A stretch of 64,000 nucleotides of DNA from Woeseiaceae bacterium (GCA_024640365.1 JAHEFE010000010.1:1-64000), one strand, 5' to 3'; counted from the first letter of the stretch, positions 1 through 10,300 are shown. Numbers and translations are program-made. Notes: generated by a model not told the origin, from the letters alone.

Positions 1-123
1 CTGCGCTTCGGTGATCAATTGGTGCAAGTCGGGGGTGGCGTTCGTTACTGGGCGAAATCCTCGGATGCCGGCCCCGAAGGCTGGGGTCTCCGGTTACAAT
101 TTACGCTGTTATATCCGAAGTAA
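1..123 (+). CDS. C-terminal end of an outer-membrane protein (partial)
   Basis: The first 40 codons are open in frame 1 and stop at TAA 121–123. The fragment has alternating polar and aromatic residues (GGGVRYWAKS, then WGLRLQFTLLYPK), as expected for the last strands of an outer-membrane beta-barrel or porin-like protein. A strong hairpin with a T run follows directly, which supports a real gene end. The 5' part lies outside the window, so neither family nor substrate can be given. Confidence 0.6.
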   Translation: MRFGDQLVQVGGGVRYWAKSSDAGPEGWGLRLQFTLLYPK

Positions 124-153
124 TAGCAGCACGACCGATCTTTGAAAAATGAT

Positions 154-188
154 CAGGCTGCCATCGAATGATGGCAGCCTGTTTTTTT
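154..188 (+). terminator. Rho-independent terminator, probably bidirectional
   Basis: A perfect stem (AGGCTGCCATC 155–165, GATGGCAGCCT 170–180, extended by C154–G181) with loop GAAT is followed by seven T residues at 182–188. It ends the partial outer-membrane gene. It also lies just past the stop of the opposing oxidoreductase, so it may serve both convergent transcripts. Confidence 0.9.
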
Positions 189-201
189 GGTGGGCCCGTA
201 T

Positions 202-1689
202 TTAGACCGCTGGCTTAATGTTGCTGTTAAGCCGAAACAGATTGCCCGAATCGAACTCGCCTTTAATCCTGGCAAGACGCTCGTAGGCTGGCCCGTAGTT
301 TCCTTCGACACCCTTCGCGTCAAAATCGATGTTGCTGTAATAGCCCCCCATAAACGGCTCGAGTTGTTGATACCATTCGCGACACGCCGCAATAGCTCCC
401 TCGTCCATGGTTGGGTCCATCCAACCACCACCTACGCCAAGCATCGTTTCCGCATTGCGATGAGGGAAGGCTGTATCAAGCTCGCCAACACGCTTCACCG
501 CCCCGCCAAGTGTGTGGGTAAACATCATCAGTCGCGGATCAGGTATGTACGCATCAAGCATGGCATTGACGAGTTCCTGGCTGATCTCGCTGACCATGCC
601 ATTCTTGATATAGGATCGAACACCGTGTGCGAATGCCGCATCTTCTTGCGTCTGCATCACCGTGTAGTCCTGCACTTTGACACCATCATCCATGGGCTTG
701 CCAATCTTCCGCAGTGGTGCCAGCTCTTTCTCGCCCTTCGCCGGATCGCCGTTATAAACGACTTCCATCATGATCGCTCCAGTACCATCGGGCATCGTAG
801 CCATCGCCGGACCCACATACATTTCATCGGATAATTTCTGATACCACTCACCGTAAAACTCGAGAACATCCCTCGCCTGCGCAATAGGCCAGACTATCGT
901 GCCCGAGAATACATTGCGGTCAAACGGATACAACTGCAGCTCAAACTCGGTCACAACGCCGAAGTTGCCGCCGCCACCACGAATCGCCCAGAACAAGTCC
1001 TGGTCCTGGTCCGCATTGACGCGGCGTATCCGCCCGTCTGCCGTGATCATTTCTGCTGATCGTAAATTATCAACCGCCAGGCCGTATTTTCGATTCAGGC
1101 GACCCATGCCGCCGCCCAGGGTAAAGCCGCCGACACCGGTATGCGACACGACACCGGCTGTCGTGACCAGGCCGTGTTCCAGAGAGGACGTATCAAGTGC
1201 ACCGAGCAACGCGCCACCGCGTGCAAATGCTCGTTGCACTTTTGGATCGGTCGCTACAGTGTTCATCAATGACAGATCGAGCATCAGACCATCGTCGCAA
1301 ACGGATTTGCCGGGCCAGCTGTGACCGCCACCGCGAACGGCAAGCAACAGCTCACGTTGCCTGGCAAAGGTCACCGCGTTGCTGACATCCTGACTGTTCA
1401 GGCAACGGGCTATCAATGCTGGCCGCCTGTCATGCATACCGTTCCATACTTTGCGAACGCCGTCGTATCCAGGATCGCCCGACAACAGAACCGGGCCCAT
1501 CATGCTCTCACCCAGCTCCTTGATCGCTGACCGTTCAAGTTCAATTTCGGCGCCCGAAAGCGAAATGCCGCGGATACTGGTTTGAGCTTCGGTTGCAACC
1601 GGCATCTTGCGCTCGCAACCGTACAACGCTGGAAAACTCGCCGCCACGCCGGCCGCTACAGCCGTCCTGCAAAAATTACGTCTATTCAT
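202..1689 (-). CDS. Tat-exported FAD-binding oxidoreductase with BBE domain
   Basis: This 495-residue protein has the vanillyl-alcohol-oxidase-type FAD domain (about residues 75–250) and a C-terminal berberine-bridge (BBE) segment with NYGPAYERL near residue 465. The GGGHSW motif supplies the His that usually carries covalent FAD. The second cysteinyl link of bicovalent members is not apparent. The N-terminus (MNRRNFCRT, then an Ala-rich stretch to about residue 25) looks like a twin-arginine signal, so the enzyme should act outside the cytoplasm. Relatives oxidise sugars, alcohols or secondary metabolites with O2, and the substrate here cannot be read from sequence. It is transcribed alone, convergent with the upstream outer-membrane gene. 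Confidence 0.85.
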   Translation of the reverse strand: MNRRNFCRTAVAAGVAASFPALYGCERKMPVATEAQTSIRGISLSGAEIELERSAIKELGESMMGPVLLSGDPGYDGVRKVWNGMHDRRPALIARCLNSQDVSNAVTFARQRELLLAVRGGGHSWPGKSVCDDGLMLDLSLMNTVATDPKVQRAFARGGALLGALDTSSLEHGLVTTAGVVSHTGVGGFTLGGGMGRLNRKYGLAVDNLRSAEMITADGRIRRVNADQDQDLFWAIRGGGGNFGVVTEFELQLYPFDRNVFSGTIVWPIAQARDVLEFYGEWYQKLSDEMYVGPAMATMPDGTGAIMMEVVYNGDPAKGEKELAPLRKIGKPMDDGVKVQDYTVMQTQEDAAFAHGVRSYIKNGMVSEISQELVNAMLDAYIPDPRLMMFTHTLGGAVKRVGELDTAFPHRNAETMLGVGGGWMDPTMDEGAIAACREWYQQLEPFMGGYYSNIDFDAKGVEGNYGPAYERLARIKGEFDSGNLFRLNSNIKPAV

Positions 1690-1814
1690 GATGGCCCCCG
1701 CCTTTGAATGAGTGTGTTTTGTGCCTGTACTGTGAACCTCTCCGAGTATAGCTGCAAATACCTTTTAAATCAGGTCGTTAGTATCCACCTGGAGCGCAGA
1801 CTTGCGCTCATTTG

Positions 1815-1910
1815 CCGTTAACGGTCAACGAAAACTGGCCTGGATCGGCCGCAACACTCCGCGCGGCACCCTTCGGAAAGCCGCTATCGCATCGCAACAG
1901 GTACACCTGT
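1815..1910. promoter_or_regulatory. Two palindromes upstream of the YgbA-like gene
   Basis: CCGTTAACGG (1815–1824) and ACAGGT-AC-ACCTGT (1897–1910) are perfect inverted repeats between the divergent oxidoreductase and YgbA-like genes. Either could be an operator. E. coli ygbA responds to nitric oxide through NsrR, but neither palindrome resembles the NsrR consensus, so the regulator is unknown. Confidence 0.25.
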
Positions 1911-1962
1911 TAGATTTGGACTTATCCCAAGAACCTTGGCAATGCAGTACACGGGAAGCAAC

Positions 1963-2340
1963 ATGCGCTCGCAAAAAAAACACTTGGTCCGCGAATTCAA
2001 AACCATGACCATAATGGTCGGCATCTATTGCTCGGATCATCATGGCAGTCGCAATGACGTTCTCTGCGTGGACTGCCAGCAATTTCTCGACTACGCCGAG
2101 GTCCGCCTCGACAAGTGCCCGTATGGCGATGAAAAACCAACCTGCTCCAATTGCCCGATTCATTGTTACAAGCCCGCCCAAAAAGAACAGGCCACGGAAA
2201 TAATGCGTTACGCCGGACCGCGCATGATGTTACGCCACCCGATACTCGCGATTGCTCATAAGCTGGATGGCTTTCGCAAAGTGGGACACCCTCGCGAACT
2301 GAAGCGTGAAGATCGTCTAAACTCAAAAGATAAACAATGA
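1963..2340 (+). CDS. YgbA-like nitrous-oxide-stimulated promoter family protein
   Basis: The 125-residue protein matches the small Cys-rich YgbA family (Pfam YgbA_NO). It has an N-terminal C-x2-H near residue 22, then CVDCQQFLDYA, a CPYGDEKPTCSNCPIHCY block, and a conserved MRYAGPRMMLRHP stretch before a short basic tail. The Cys/His clusters suggest bound metal. In enterobacteria the gene is induced by nitrosative stress and its biochemical role is not settled. The ATG at 1963 is chosen because GGGAAG lies 5 nt upstream; ATG 1942 or TTG 1936 would add 7 or 9 residues. It is a single gene. Confidence 0.8.
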   Translation: MRSQKKHLVREFKTMTIMVGIYCSDHHGSRNDVLCVDCQQFLDYAEVRLDKCPYGDEKPTCSNCPIHCYKPAQKEQATEIMRYAGPRMMLRHPILAIAHKLDGFRKVGHPRELKREDRLNSKDKQ

Positions 2341-2450
2341 ATCAATTCTGACGAGGATTCTTCATTATTTTTCGCGTGCTATAGAGATATGCGCCACCAC
2401 CAAGCCCATGCACGCACCGCGGCGCAAATCAACTTCTGGCCCGCAGGCCC

Positions 2451-2473
2451 CCTCTGCGAGAGGTCGTTTTTTT
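2451..2473 (+). terminator. Weak Rho-independent terminator
   Basis: A five-base-pair stem (CCTCT 2451–2455, AGAGG 2459–2463, loop GCG) is followed by TCG and seven T residues ending at 2473. It could end the YgbA-like transcript before the ABC transporter operon. The short stem makes it uncertain. Confidence 0.4.
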
Positions 2474-2574
2474 ATGTCTGGCGCGTACAGCAACGCGACA
2501 ACGCGACGAATTTCGGGTACTTTCCCGACTCACCAAATTGTTCCTTCGCATAAACAACAGCGCCGGGGGTATGC

Positions 2575-3519
2575 ATGCTGGTAATAAGTAATCTACTCAA
2601 GCAATACGGCGATCTGGTTGCCGTGGATGACATCAGCCTCAGGGCCGAGAAAGGCACTGTGTTCGGCCTGCTTGGTCCGAACGGCGCCGGCAAGTCCACA
2701 ATGATCAACTGTATATCCGGTCTGCTACGCCCGACCTCGGGCAGTGTTTCGGTCGGCGGGTTTGATATTGTTGATGATCCAACAGACGCCAAGAAATTAC
2801 TCGGGGTTGTGCCGCAAGAACTCGCGCTTTACGAAGACCTTTCCGCCATCGACAACCTGAGATATTGGGGCAAGGCATATGGAATGCGTGGCGAGGACCT
2901 TGCATCCCGTGCGAAAGAAGTTCTGGGTAACATCGGCCTGGCGGACCGCTCGAAGGATCTGCCGAAAACATTTTCCGGTGGCATGAAACGCCGCCTGAAC
3001 TTTGCATGCGGAATAATGCACCGACCGCATCTCATCCTGCTCGATGAACCAACCGCCGGAGTTGACCCGCAATCCCGCCAAAGATTATTCGACATGGTCG
3101 AAGCGGAAAGGCGTCATGGCGCCTGCATTCTTTACACGACTCATTACATGGCAGAGGCGGAGCAGCTTTGCGATTCTCTTGCCATTATCGATCACGGCAA
3201 ATTGATTGCCCAGGGCACGGTTGCCGAACTGCGTGCCAAGCTGGGTGCACGTGATGTATTGCAACTGAGTGGTGCGTTTCCCGGTGATTCAAGCCAGCAA
3301 GCCATCCAAAAACTCGTCAACAATGGTTTAAGCGACCTGGAACTAATCGCCCAGGAAGAGCAAAACATCACGATGACCCTGTCCGATGCCTCGCAGCACC
3401 TGCCAGCCATATTCGCCGCTCTCGCAGAGGTTGGCGGCAACGTTTCGGAGACCAGTCTTCGCCGCCCCAATCTTGAGACCCTGTTCTTGTTGCTGACGGG
3501 CAAAGAGTTACGCGAGTAA
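2575..3519 (+). CDS. ABC-2 exporter ATP-binding protein
   Basis: This 314-residue ATPase has Walker A GPNGAGKST (about residues 35–43), signature FSGGMKRRLNF, Walker B ILLDEPTAGVD and a downstream switch His (YTTHYM). Order and length match DrrA/CcmA-like ATPases that power ABC-2 drug, lipid or polysaccharide exporters, with a C-terminal extension of about 90 residues beyond the nucleotide-binding domain. It is the first gene of a three-gene operon, 4 nt before the first permease. The substrate is unknown; drug or lipid export is the usual role of such ATPase-permease-permease sets. Confidence 0.92.
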   Translation: MLVISNLLKQYGDLVAVDDISLRAEKGTVFGLLGPNGAGKSTMINCISGLLRPTSGSVSVGGFDIVDDPTDAKKLLGVVPQELALYEDLSAIDNLRYWGKAYGMRGEDLASRAKEVLGNIGLADRSKDLPKTFSGGMKRRLNFACGIMHRPHLILLDEPTAGVDPQSRQRLFDMVEAERRHGACILYTTHYMAEAEQLCDSLAIIDHGKLIAQGTVAELRAKLGARDVLQLSGAFPGDSSQQAIQKLVNNGLSDLELIAQEEQNITMTLSDASQHLPAIFAALAEVGGNVSETSLRRPNLETLFLLLTGKELRE

Positions 3520-3523
3520 AGCG

Positions 3524-4756
3524 ATGAGTTTATTCCTCGCATCGACAAGGAAGGATCTCGCTCGTTGGCGACAGGATACGAACGCGTTGCTCCTGTTTCT
3601 CGCCATTCCCTTGCTTATCGGTGGTCTCATCACGGTGTTGATGAGTGGCAGCGGCGGTGCAAAACCACACGGCACCGTGCTGATCGTCGATCAGGACGAT
3701 ACTTTTCTAAGCGGAGTAATAGCCGGTGCGTTTGGACAAGGAGAACTGGGAGAGCTTCTGACGGTCAAGAAAGTGACGGTTGAGGACGGCATGGCCAATA
3801 TGGATGCGGGTGAAGCCAGTGGTCTGTTGATCATTCCCAAGGGTTTTACAGATGCCTTCTTTGATAAGCAGCCCGTAACACTGATACTTAAAACCAATCC
3901 GGCACAGACCATATTGCCGGGAATCATTTCGGATGTAACCGAGATACTGCTGGACGCCGGATTTTACGCGCAACAACTTTTTGGCGAGGACATTGCCACG
4001 ATACGCGACGGCAACCTTGAGGGTTTGCCGGATGATGTTTTTGTTTCTGCGATTGCCGTTTCCATACAACACAAGATTGAAGCCAGCGGCTCACTGCTGT
4101 TTCCGCCGGCGATGGACATCGACATAGTGCCACCACCACCCGAGCAACCGCGCATTCCCTATGCGCTGCTGTTCCTGCCGGGGGTCATACTGCTGGCCCT
4201 GATGTTTGCTGCCAACGGGCTTGCCAGCGATTACTGGGAAGAACGCGAGCACGGCACATTGCGGCGTCTGGTCTATGCGCCCGGTCAGCTTACAGCTTTC
4301 CTCGCTGGCAAAGCGTTAGCCGCCGGCCTCGTAATCACACTGATCGGAGGTGTAACGCTGGTCATTGGTTTTCTCTATCACGGAATTGCGTGGAGCAAGC
4401 TACCGTCTTCGTTAGCCTGGATTGCAATATCGGGTGTCGCCCTGTTTTCGTGGTTTGGCGCATTGCAGATGTTGGCCGGCAACCGGCGCTCTGGCAACCT
4501 CATTACCTCGATGCTGCTGTTTCCGTTACTAATGGCCGGCGGCAGCTTCTTTCCCTTTGCGGCACTACCGGACTGGATCGCGGCATTGGGACGGCGAACG
4601 CCAAACGGATTTATCGCGGACAGACTCACCACCGAGATTACGTCGGCGACGACCTGGGCCATTGATATTCAGAGCTGGCTCATCGTCAGCACAATGGCGG
4701 TGCTTGGCCTGGCCCTGTGTGCATGGCGCCTACAAACCGGATTCGCGCGGAATTAG
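3524..4756 (+). CDS. ABC-2 type permease, first subunit
   Basis: The 410-residue membrane protein has one N-terminal transmembrane helix (about 22–42), a long extracytoplasmic domain (about 45–210), and about five C-terminal helices starting near PYALLFLPGVILLALMF. The conserved ABC-2 stretch EREHGTLRRLVYAP follows the second helix. This is the YhhJ/YbhR-like layout. It is translationally close to the ATPase upstream and to the second permease 3 nt downstream, so the two permeases probably form a heterodimer. Confidence 0.88.
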   Translation: MSLFLASTRKDLARWRQDTNALLLFLAIPLLIGGLITVLMSGSGGAKPHGTVLIVDQDDTFLSGVIAGAFGQGELGELLTVKKVTVEDGMANMDAGEASGLLIIPKGFTDAFFDKQPVTLILKTNPAQTILPGIISDVTEILLDAGFYAQQLFGEDIATIRDGNLEGLPDDVFVSAIAVSIQHKIEASGSLLFPPAMDIDIVPPPPEQPRIPYALLFLPGVILLALMFAANGLASDYWEEREHGTLRRLVYAPGQLTAFLAGKALAAGLVITLIGGVTLVIGFLYHGIAWSKLPSSLAWIAISGVALFSWFGALQMLAGNRRSGNLITSMLLFPLLMAGGSFFPFAALPDWIAALGRRTPNGFIADRLTTEITSATTWAIDIQSWLIVSTMAVLGLALCAWRLQTGFARN

Positions 4757-4759
4757 TTC

Positions 4760-5923
4760 ATGCGAAATATTTTCTTTATAGCGCTGCACGACATTCGCCA
4801 CCAGATGCGTCAGGGTGCAACGTTGTTGTGGGTCTTCGTGATGCCACCGATATTTTTCTTTTTCATCGGTACGGTCACTGGAGGATTTTCATCTGGCACA
4901 AGCGGCACTGGAACGACGCCAATCGTGGTGGTGGCGGACGCCCCGGGATTTGTTCAGAATCAGATTGATCTTCGTCTGCGCGATAACAATTTCTCGCCTG
5001 AATGGCGCGAACAAACAACAGATAGCAGCATGGAAGGGCAAGAACTTGACAGGCCGCCCAGAGTGCTGACTTTCTCAAACCAGATCAGTGATTTGTTGTT
5101 GGCGGGAAAAAAGGTTAGTGCGAGCTACGCTACCGCGGCGTCATCACTTACTCGCGATTACGAATCGATACGCATACAGCGCGCGCTATACACCGTTCTC
5201 GCCGATGTAGCGGTTGCCAAGGCGCAGTCCGGCAACACGTTATCGGCGCAGAGCCTTGAAACCGTCAATGCAACACCACGAATCTGGCAGCTAGAGGTTT
5301 CGCCGGCGGGTAAACGGCTCGAAATCCCATCAGGCTTCGAACAAACCGTTCCCGGAATTCTGGTGATGTTTACGTTGCTGGTGTTGCTGACCAGTGGGGC
5401 GACAATGCTAACGACAGAACGTATTCAGGGTTTGCTGCGACGACTGGCCTCGGCACCTATTTCTCGTTCCGAAATTGTAGCTGGCAAATGGGGCGGACGG
5501 ATGGTGCTCGCTGCAGCTCAAATTGGCATTGCTATTCTGTTTGGCACGCTTCTGTTCAAAATGAACTGGGGACCTGACCTGGTGATGGTCCTGGTCGTAC
5601 TCGGCGCGTGGGCTGCGTTTTGTGCGTCAGCCGGCCTGTTATTGGGCAGTGTGGCCGGCACCGAAGGCCAAGCCGCGGGGCTCGGTGTTTTGTGTGCCAA
5701 CCTTTTTGCAGCTTTGGGTGGCTGCTGGTGGCCTATCGAAATTACGCCTGATTGGATGCAGTTTCTGCAGAAGCTGTTACCGACCGGGTGGACAATGGAT
5801 GCGCTGCATAAACTGATCAGTTTTGAGGCCGGCGCCTTGTCCGTTCTGCCGAACATCGTTGCCCTACTAGTAGCCTCGATTATTGTAGGCGTATTCGCAA
5901 TAAGGCGCTTTCGCTACGATTGA
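4760..5923 (+). CDS. ABC-2 type permease, second subunit
   Basis: The 387-residue protein has the same plan as its upstream neighbour: N-terminal helix (about 22–40), a large periplasmic loop, then a cluster of helices beginning at PGILVMFTLLVLLTSGA. The cytoplasmic coupling segment TERIQGLLRRLASAP is typical of ABC-2 permeases. The two permeases differ enough in sequence to be distinct subunits rather than a recent duplication. It ends the ATPase-permease-permease operon. Confidence 0.88.
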   Translation: MRNIFFIALHDIRHQMRQGATLLWVFVMPPIFFFFIGTVTGGFSSGTSGTGTTPIVVVADAPGFVQNQIDLRLRDNNFSPEWREQTTDSSMEGQELDRPPRVLTFSNQISDLLLAGKKVSASYATAASSLTRDYESIRIQRALYTVLADVAVAKAQSGNTLSAQSLETVNATPRIWQLEVSPAGKRLEIPSGFEQTVPGILVMFTLLVLLTSGATMLTTERIQGLLRRLASAPISRSEIVAGKWGGRMVLAAAQIGIAILFGTLLFKMNWGPDLVMVLVVLGAWAAFCASAGLLLGSVAGTEGQAAGLGVLCANLFAALGGCWWPIEITPDWMQFLQKLLPTGWTMDALHKLISFEAGALSVLPNIVALLVASIIVGVFAIRRFRYD

Positions 5924-5991
5924 GTCGGCTGCCACGAAAATTGCAGCGTCATTTTTGAAATATCTCACTCACACATGTCACAGGTGACCGT

Positions 5992-6984
5992 ATGAACAAG
6001 ATGCTATTGGTCCTCACCACTTTATTGCTGCTCTCACCGGCCATCGCCGTTTCCGACATTGGTGACAAGCCGCTGCGACCGGTGCACACATTCTCCATCG
6101 TGGCGCGCGATGCCGAGACCGGGGAACTGGGTGCTGCCGTGCAATCGCACTGGTTTTCTGTCGGCTCCAGCGTTATCTGGGCGGAGCCCGGCGTCGGCGC
6201 GGTAGCAACACAATCATTTGTCGATCCAAGTTACGGTCCTAACGGCCTCTATCTGATGCGCGCCGGCAAGACGGCGGATGAAGCATTACGCGCTCTACTG
6301 GCCACCGACCAGCACACCGACGTGCGCCAGGTTGGCATGGTGGATAGCAACGGCAGCGTAGCAAATCACACCGGCGAAAACGCGATTATCGAGTACTGCA
6401 ACGAGACCGGCGATGGCTACGCGGTGCAGGCCAACCTGATGTGGAAACCAACCGTGTGCTCAGCCATGGTGAAGGCCTTTGAGTCCACCAAAGGCGATCT
6501 CGCCGCCCGCATGATGGCGGCGCTGGATGCCGCGCAGGGCGAAGGCGGCGATATCCGTGGCAAGCAGTCGGCCGCGCTGCTGGTTGTTAATGGTGACCGT
6601 AGTCAACCGGCATGGGGCGGTCGCGTTTTTGACCTGCGCGTTGAAGACCAGGCGGAGCCTTTGGTGGAATTGCGCCGACTGCTGGTCATGGCACGCGCCT
6701 ACAACTTGATGAATGAAGGCGACGAGCACATGACCAACGGCGAGGTCGAGAAAGCAATCGTCTCCTACAGCAGTGCAGAAAAGCTCGTGCCCGATAGCCA
6801 TGAAATGATTTTTTGGCACGCGGCAACACTTGCAGCCGGCGGGAGGGTTGACGAGTCGCTACCATTGTTCAAGAAAGCATTCGACATGTGGCCGTTGTGG
6901 CGTGAGCTAGTACAGCGCTTGCCGGCATCTGGATTGCTACCGGACGATCCCGAGTTGATGGAGAAAATCCTCAGCGTCAAGTAG
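5992..6984 (+). CDS. Exported DUF1028 protein with C-terminal repeat-like region
   Basis: The 330-residue protein has a signal peptide (about residues 1–20) and a DUF1028 domain (about 30–230). The domain begins HTFSIVARDAETGELG and includes the characteristic SHWFSVGS and ATQSFVDPSYGP segments. DUF1028 adopts an Ntn-hydrolase-like fold and its substrate is undefined; a peptidase or amidase role is often guessed. The last 90 residues (AYNLMNEGDEHMTNGEVEKA onward) look like a short TPR-type helical region. It lies 68 nt after the ABC-2 operon and may be cotranscribed with it. Confidence 0.85.
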   Translation: MNKMLLVLTTLLLLSPAIAVSDIGDKPLRPVHTFSIVARDAETGELGAAVQSHWFSVGSSVIWAEPGVGAVATQSFVDPSYGPNGLYLMRAGKTADEALRALLATDQHTDVRQVGMVDSNGSVANHTGENAIIEYCNETGDGYAVQANLMWKPTVCSAMVKAFESTKGDLAARMMAALDAAQGEGGDIRGKQSAALLVVNGDRSQPAWGGRVFDLRVEDQAEPLVELRRLLVMARAYNLMNEGDEHMTNGEVEKAIVSYSSAEKLVPDSHEMIFWHAATLAAGGRVDESLPLFKKAFDMWPLWRELVQRLPASGLLPDDPELMEKILSVK

Positions 6985-7302
6985 GCGGACTGATTGGTTT
7001 GCGACAGAAGAAAGGGCGCCTCGTGTCTTTGTGGATCGTCGCCGTAAGAAAAGGCTTCGCCATCTCTGAGCCTCGACTGATTAGCCCTGTCGGTGCTCGG
7101 CATACATTGAGCAGCACGCACTTGTTGGCAGCGTGCTGGCCCTGCCTATTCGAGGAATTCTTTCGCTACTCGTTGTTGCGACCGGCAGGCGGTCCTGCAA
7201 CGCACACCTCAGGCGAGGTTAGAAAGTCTGGTTCTTAAGCGACCAAATGTCTGCGGCGCTGACCTTCTTTTAGAATTCGAACCTTTTACGCTTCCCAAAA
7301 CG
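6985..7302. other. Intergenic region without a recognisable gene
   Basis: No reading frame here resembles a protein. The only clear structure is a bulged hairpin at 7175–7201 (GTTGC/GCAAC and GACCG/CGGTC arms) with no T run, so it is not a standard terminator. It could be part of the 3' end of the DUF1028 transcript. Confidence 0.4.
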
Positions 7303-7328
7303 ACAAACCCCGGCCGAAGCCGGGGTTT
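7303..7328 (-). terminator. Terminator of the TonB-dependent receptor gene
   Basis: The perfect ten-base stem AAACCCCGGC (7305–7314) and GCCGGGGTTT (7319–7328) closes a CGAA loop (TTCG on the minus strand, a very stable tetraloop). It lies about 45 nt past the receptor stop codon. On the minus strand a T-containing tract (TTTG, then TCGTTTT) follows, weaker than a canonical U run. Confidence 0.75.
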
Positions 7329-7374
7329 GAAGGATACCTGGGAAGCGAACGCTGCCCTGTAACTTTTTGCGACT

Positions 7375-10300
7375 TTAGAAGCTCACACGTGCGCCAAGAT
7401 AGAAGCGACGTGGGAGCACCCAGCCATTTGCTTCGCCGTAAGAGTACACGCCATCGCCTGCTGACAGGTCCTGAGCGCGAGCTTCGGCCTGGTTATCCAG
7501 CACGTTGAAGATATCGAGGAAGAACTCAGCAGTGTACGTACCACCAGCCAGCTCGAAGTCCTTAACATACTTGGCACGTGCATTCAGGATGCCGTAGGAA
7601 TCGGTGGTCGCGCCACCGATGGCACCCGGGCATACCCATGGCTCATTAGCGTTCAGGTATACATACGGATCACACAAGTCCGGCAGGTGACGACCATAGA
7701 TTGCCCAGGTCGAGCTGTAGACCGTACCCGAGTTCCAGGCATAGGTCAGACCGGCTTCGAAGCCGTTGTCCCATGCATAAGAACCAGCAGCCTTGATCAG
7801 GTGCTTGATGTTACCCGGTTGTGTTCCCATCATGTTCGGAGCACGCGGATCCAGGAATACCACGTCGCCCTGGAAGTCAGCATTACCGTCAGAGTTGGTG
7901 TTGCCCTTAGCATCATTATAAGAATATGACACGAGGCCGAACCAGTTGCTGTCGTTGCTACGACGTTTACGCCAGGTCACTTCCGCACCCTGGTATTCAC
8001 GTTTGCCGCCTTCCAGCGTCGCGATGAAGTAGTTCGCTACCGGTGCTACATCAAATCCGAAGTAAGACAGTGGCAGAGAGAAGTCACCAGACTGAGCCGG
8101 GTCGGTGTACAGACCAAGATCATAGTCTTCCATGATGTCCTTCGTTACGCGATTTGAGTACGTAAAGGAGATGCTCTGGTCTTCTGTCAGTGAACGCTCG
8201 TAACCCAACATGAATTCGTCGGTATAAGGCGTCTTGGTTGTTGGTGCGAAGAAACCATCGGCACCCTTGGCACCGCCACGAACACGGTAGCTCAACCAAC
8301 GATCACCGGCATAAATCTGCTCATCGAGAACAGAACCGGTCAACGTACCAGCGAACGCTGTCATGTCAGTACGAATCGGATCGTAGTAACGTCCGTAGAA
8401 ACCCCAAACCTTGCTGGCTCCATCACCGTTGATGTCATATACAAGACTCAAACGTGGTGCAAATTCGTAATCAAACGTGAAGACCTTGCTGCCGTCTGTA
8501 GCAATGTGATCCCACTTCTCGGCACGCACGCCCGCATTGACGGTCCAGTGATCATCAATACTCCAGGTATCCTGAATAAACCAGGCATCACCTTCGGTCT
8601 TGAAATTTGTCGCGCCCTGCTCAGTCATTTCAATCTTGTACGCGTTAACCATACCGTTCGGGTTACCAGCGGTGCTGCTGAATACCATTGCACCCAGCTC
8701 GGCATCGGAGATGTCGCCGCTGGTGTCGGAATCAAGCAGACCCAGGTAATAAGCCGAATCGGTTGCCATCATCGCATCGCGGATACGATTGTAGTCATCA
8801 CCGGAGATGTCTTTCTGACCCGTCCAGGTGCCGTTAATATAAGCATCCAGAGTGGTATCAACGCCGACGTCACCAATAGAGGTGTACTGCGCCATGTCGC
8901 CAGTGAAAACACGGTTACGATTACGTTCGTTGGTAATCTGCGAATAGCCGCCCTTAATTTCATGGGAACCATGATCGGTGTCCAGGAAATATTCCAGGGT
9001 CAGGTTAAACGCGTCCTTGTTACGGAACTGAATATCGTTAGAACCCGCACCACCTAACTGCATATCAACGTTAGTTACCGTCGTATTGTCCTGGAAAGCA
9101 ACGTCGTTGAGTGAGTTTATTGAATCTGCGGACAGGGTACTGATTTCACCTTCATGGCTAACGTAGTTAGCCGTCAGGATCAAGTCGTCCCATGAGTGCG
9201 AATACTCGAACTTATAGTTGTCGCCACCCTGTTTACGGGTCGTATCGCGATTTGCCACAACCGTTGTGCTCGTCGAGCCATTACGATCGTACGGGTCATT
9301 AAAATACTCGGCGACTATCTTGTCGTTTTCAGTTGCCTGATAGGTCAACTTAATGAAGCCCAAATCCTGCTTTGTATCTACAGTTCTCAACGCACTGCCG
9401 GAAACCGGATCGATCACGTCTTCGCTGCGATCCTTTTTCTGAAATGAGGTGAAGAACCACAACTTGTCTTTAACAATTGGGCCACCCAGCGTAAACGCAG
9501 TGTCAAAATCAGAAAATGATGCGTTGTTGAGGTGCTTGTTATCGGCTACCAGAGAGTCGCTCTGTGTGTAGTAGTTAACCGAGCCGTGAAACTCGTTACT
9601 ACCGGACTTGGAAATTACGCGAGAAATCAGGCCCTGACCACCTTCGTACTCTGCCGGTACGCCGCCAGTGATGATCTGCTGTTCCTGAATAATTTCAGAG
9701 TTGAAGTTCGCGCCGAAAGTACCGGTCGTGTTATCCGTGATGTTTACGCCATCAAGATAGTAAACGTTATCGGTAGAAGTACCGGCAGCGTTGCCCAGTG
9801 CATCGGGAACGTCTGAGTAGTTCACACCAGACTTGGATGATGGGTTACCGTTTTCGACTGGTGTCGGCTTGGTCGTAGGAGCCATCTGCAAGTAGGACTG
9901 GTACGAACGTCCGGTAGGCAGTGAGTCCATGATATCCAACGTCACGTCAGTTGCCTGCAGTGACGAGGTGGTATCAACCAATTGACCCATATCGTTACGA
10001 CCGTAGGTAACAACTTCTTCCAGGACATCGCCAGCTTGCAGCGTGTAGGCCAGGTTAAAAGTTCTCTCGGTTACAACGAGTACGTTTTCGTTGCGTACTG
10101 GCTGGTAGCCATCAGCGGTGACAACGACTACATACTCGTTGGACGGATCAAGGCCAGACAAACGCACGGTGCCGTCGGCATCGGTCACGCCAGACTTCTG
10201 CGACAAACTCTCAGAAGTGCTGGCAGATACTGTAGCGCCTGCTACAGGATTTCCGGATTCGTTGGTAACTATAACTTTCAACGCACCGGTATCGGCGAAC

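Noticed and set aside
6999-7238. Frame of 79 codons between the DUF1028 and TonB receptor genes
   Set aside because: There is no family similarity and its composition does not look coding.
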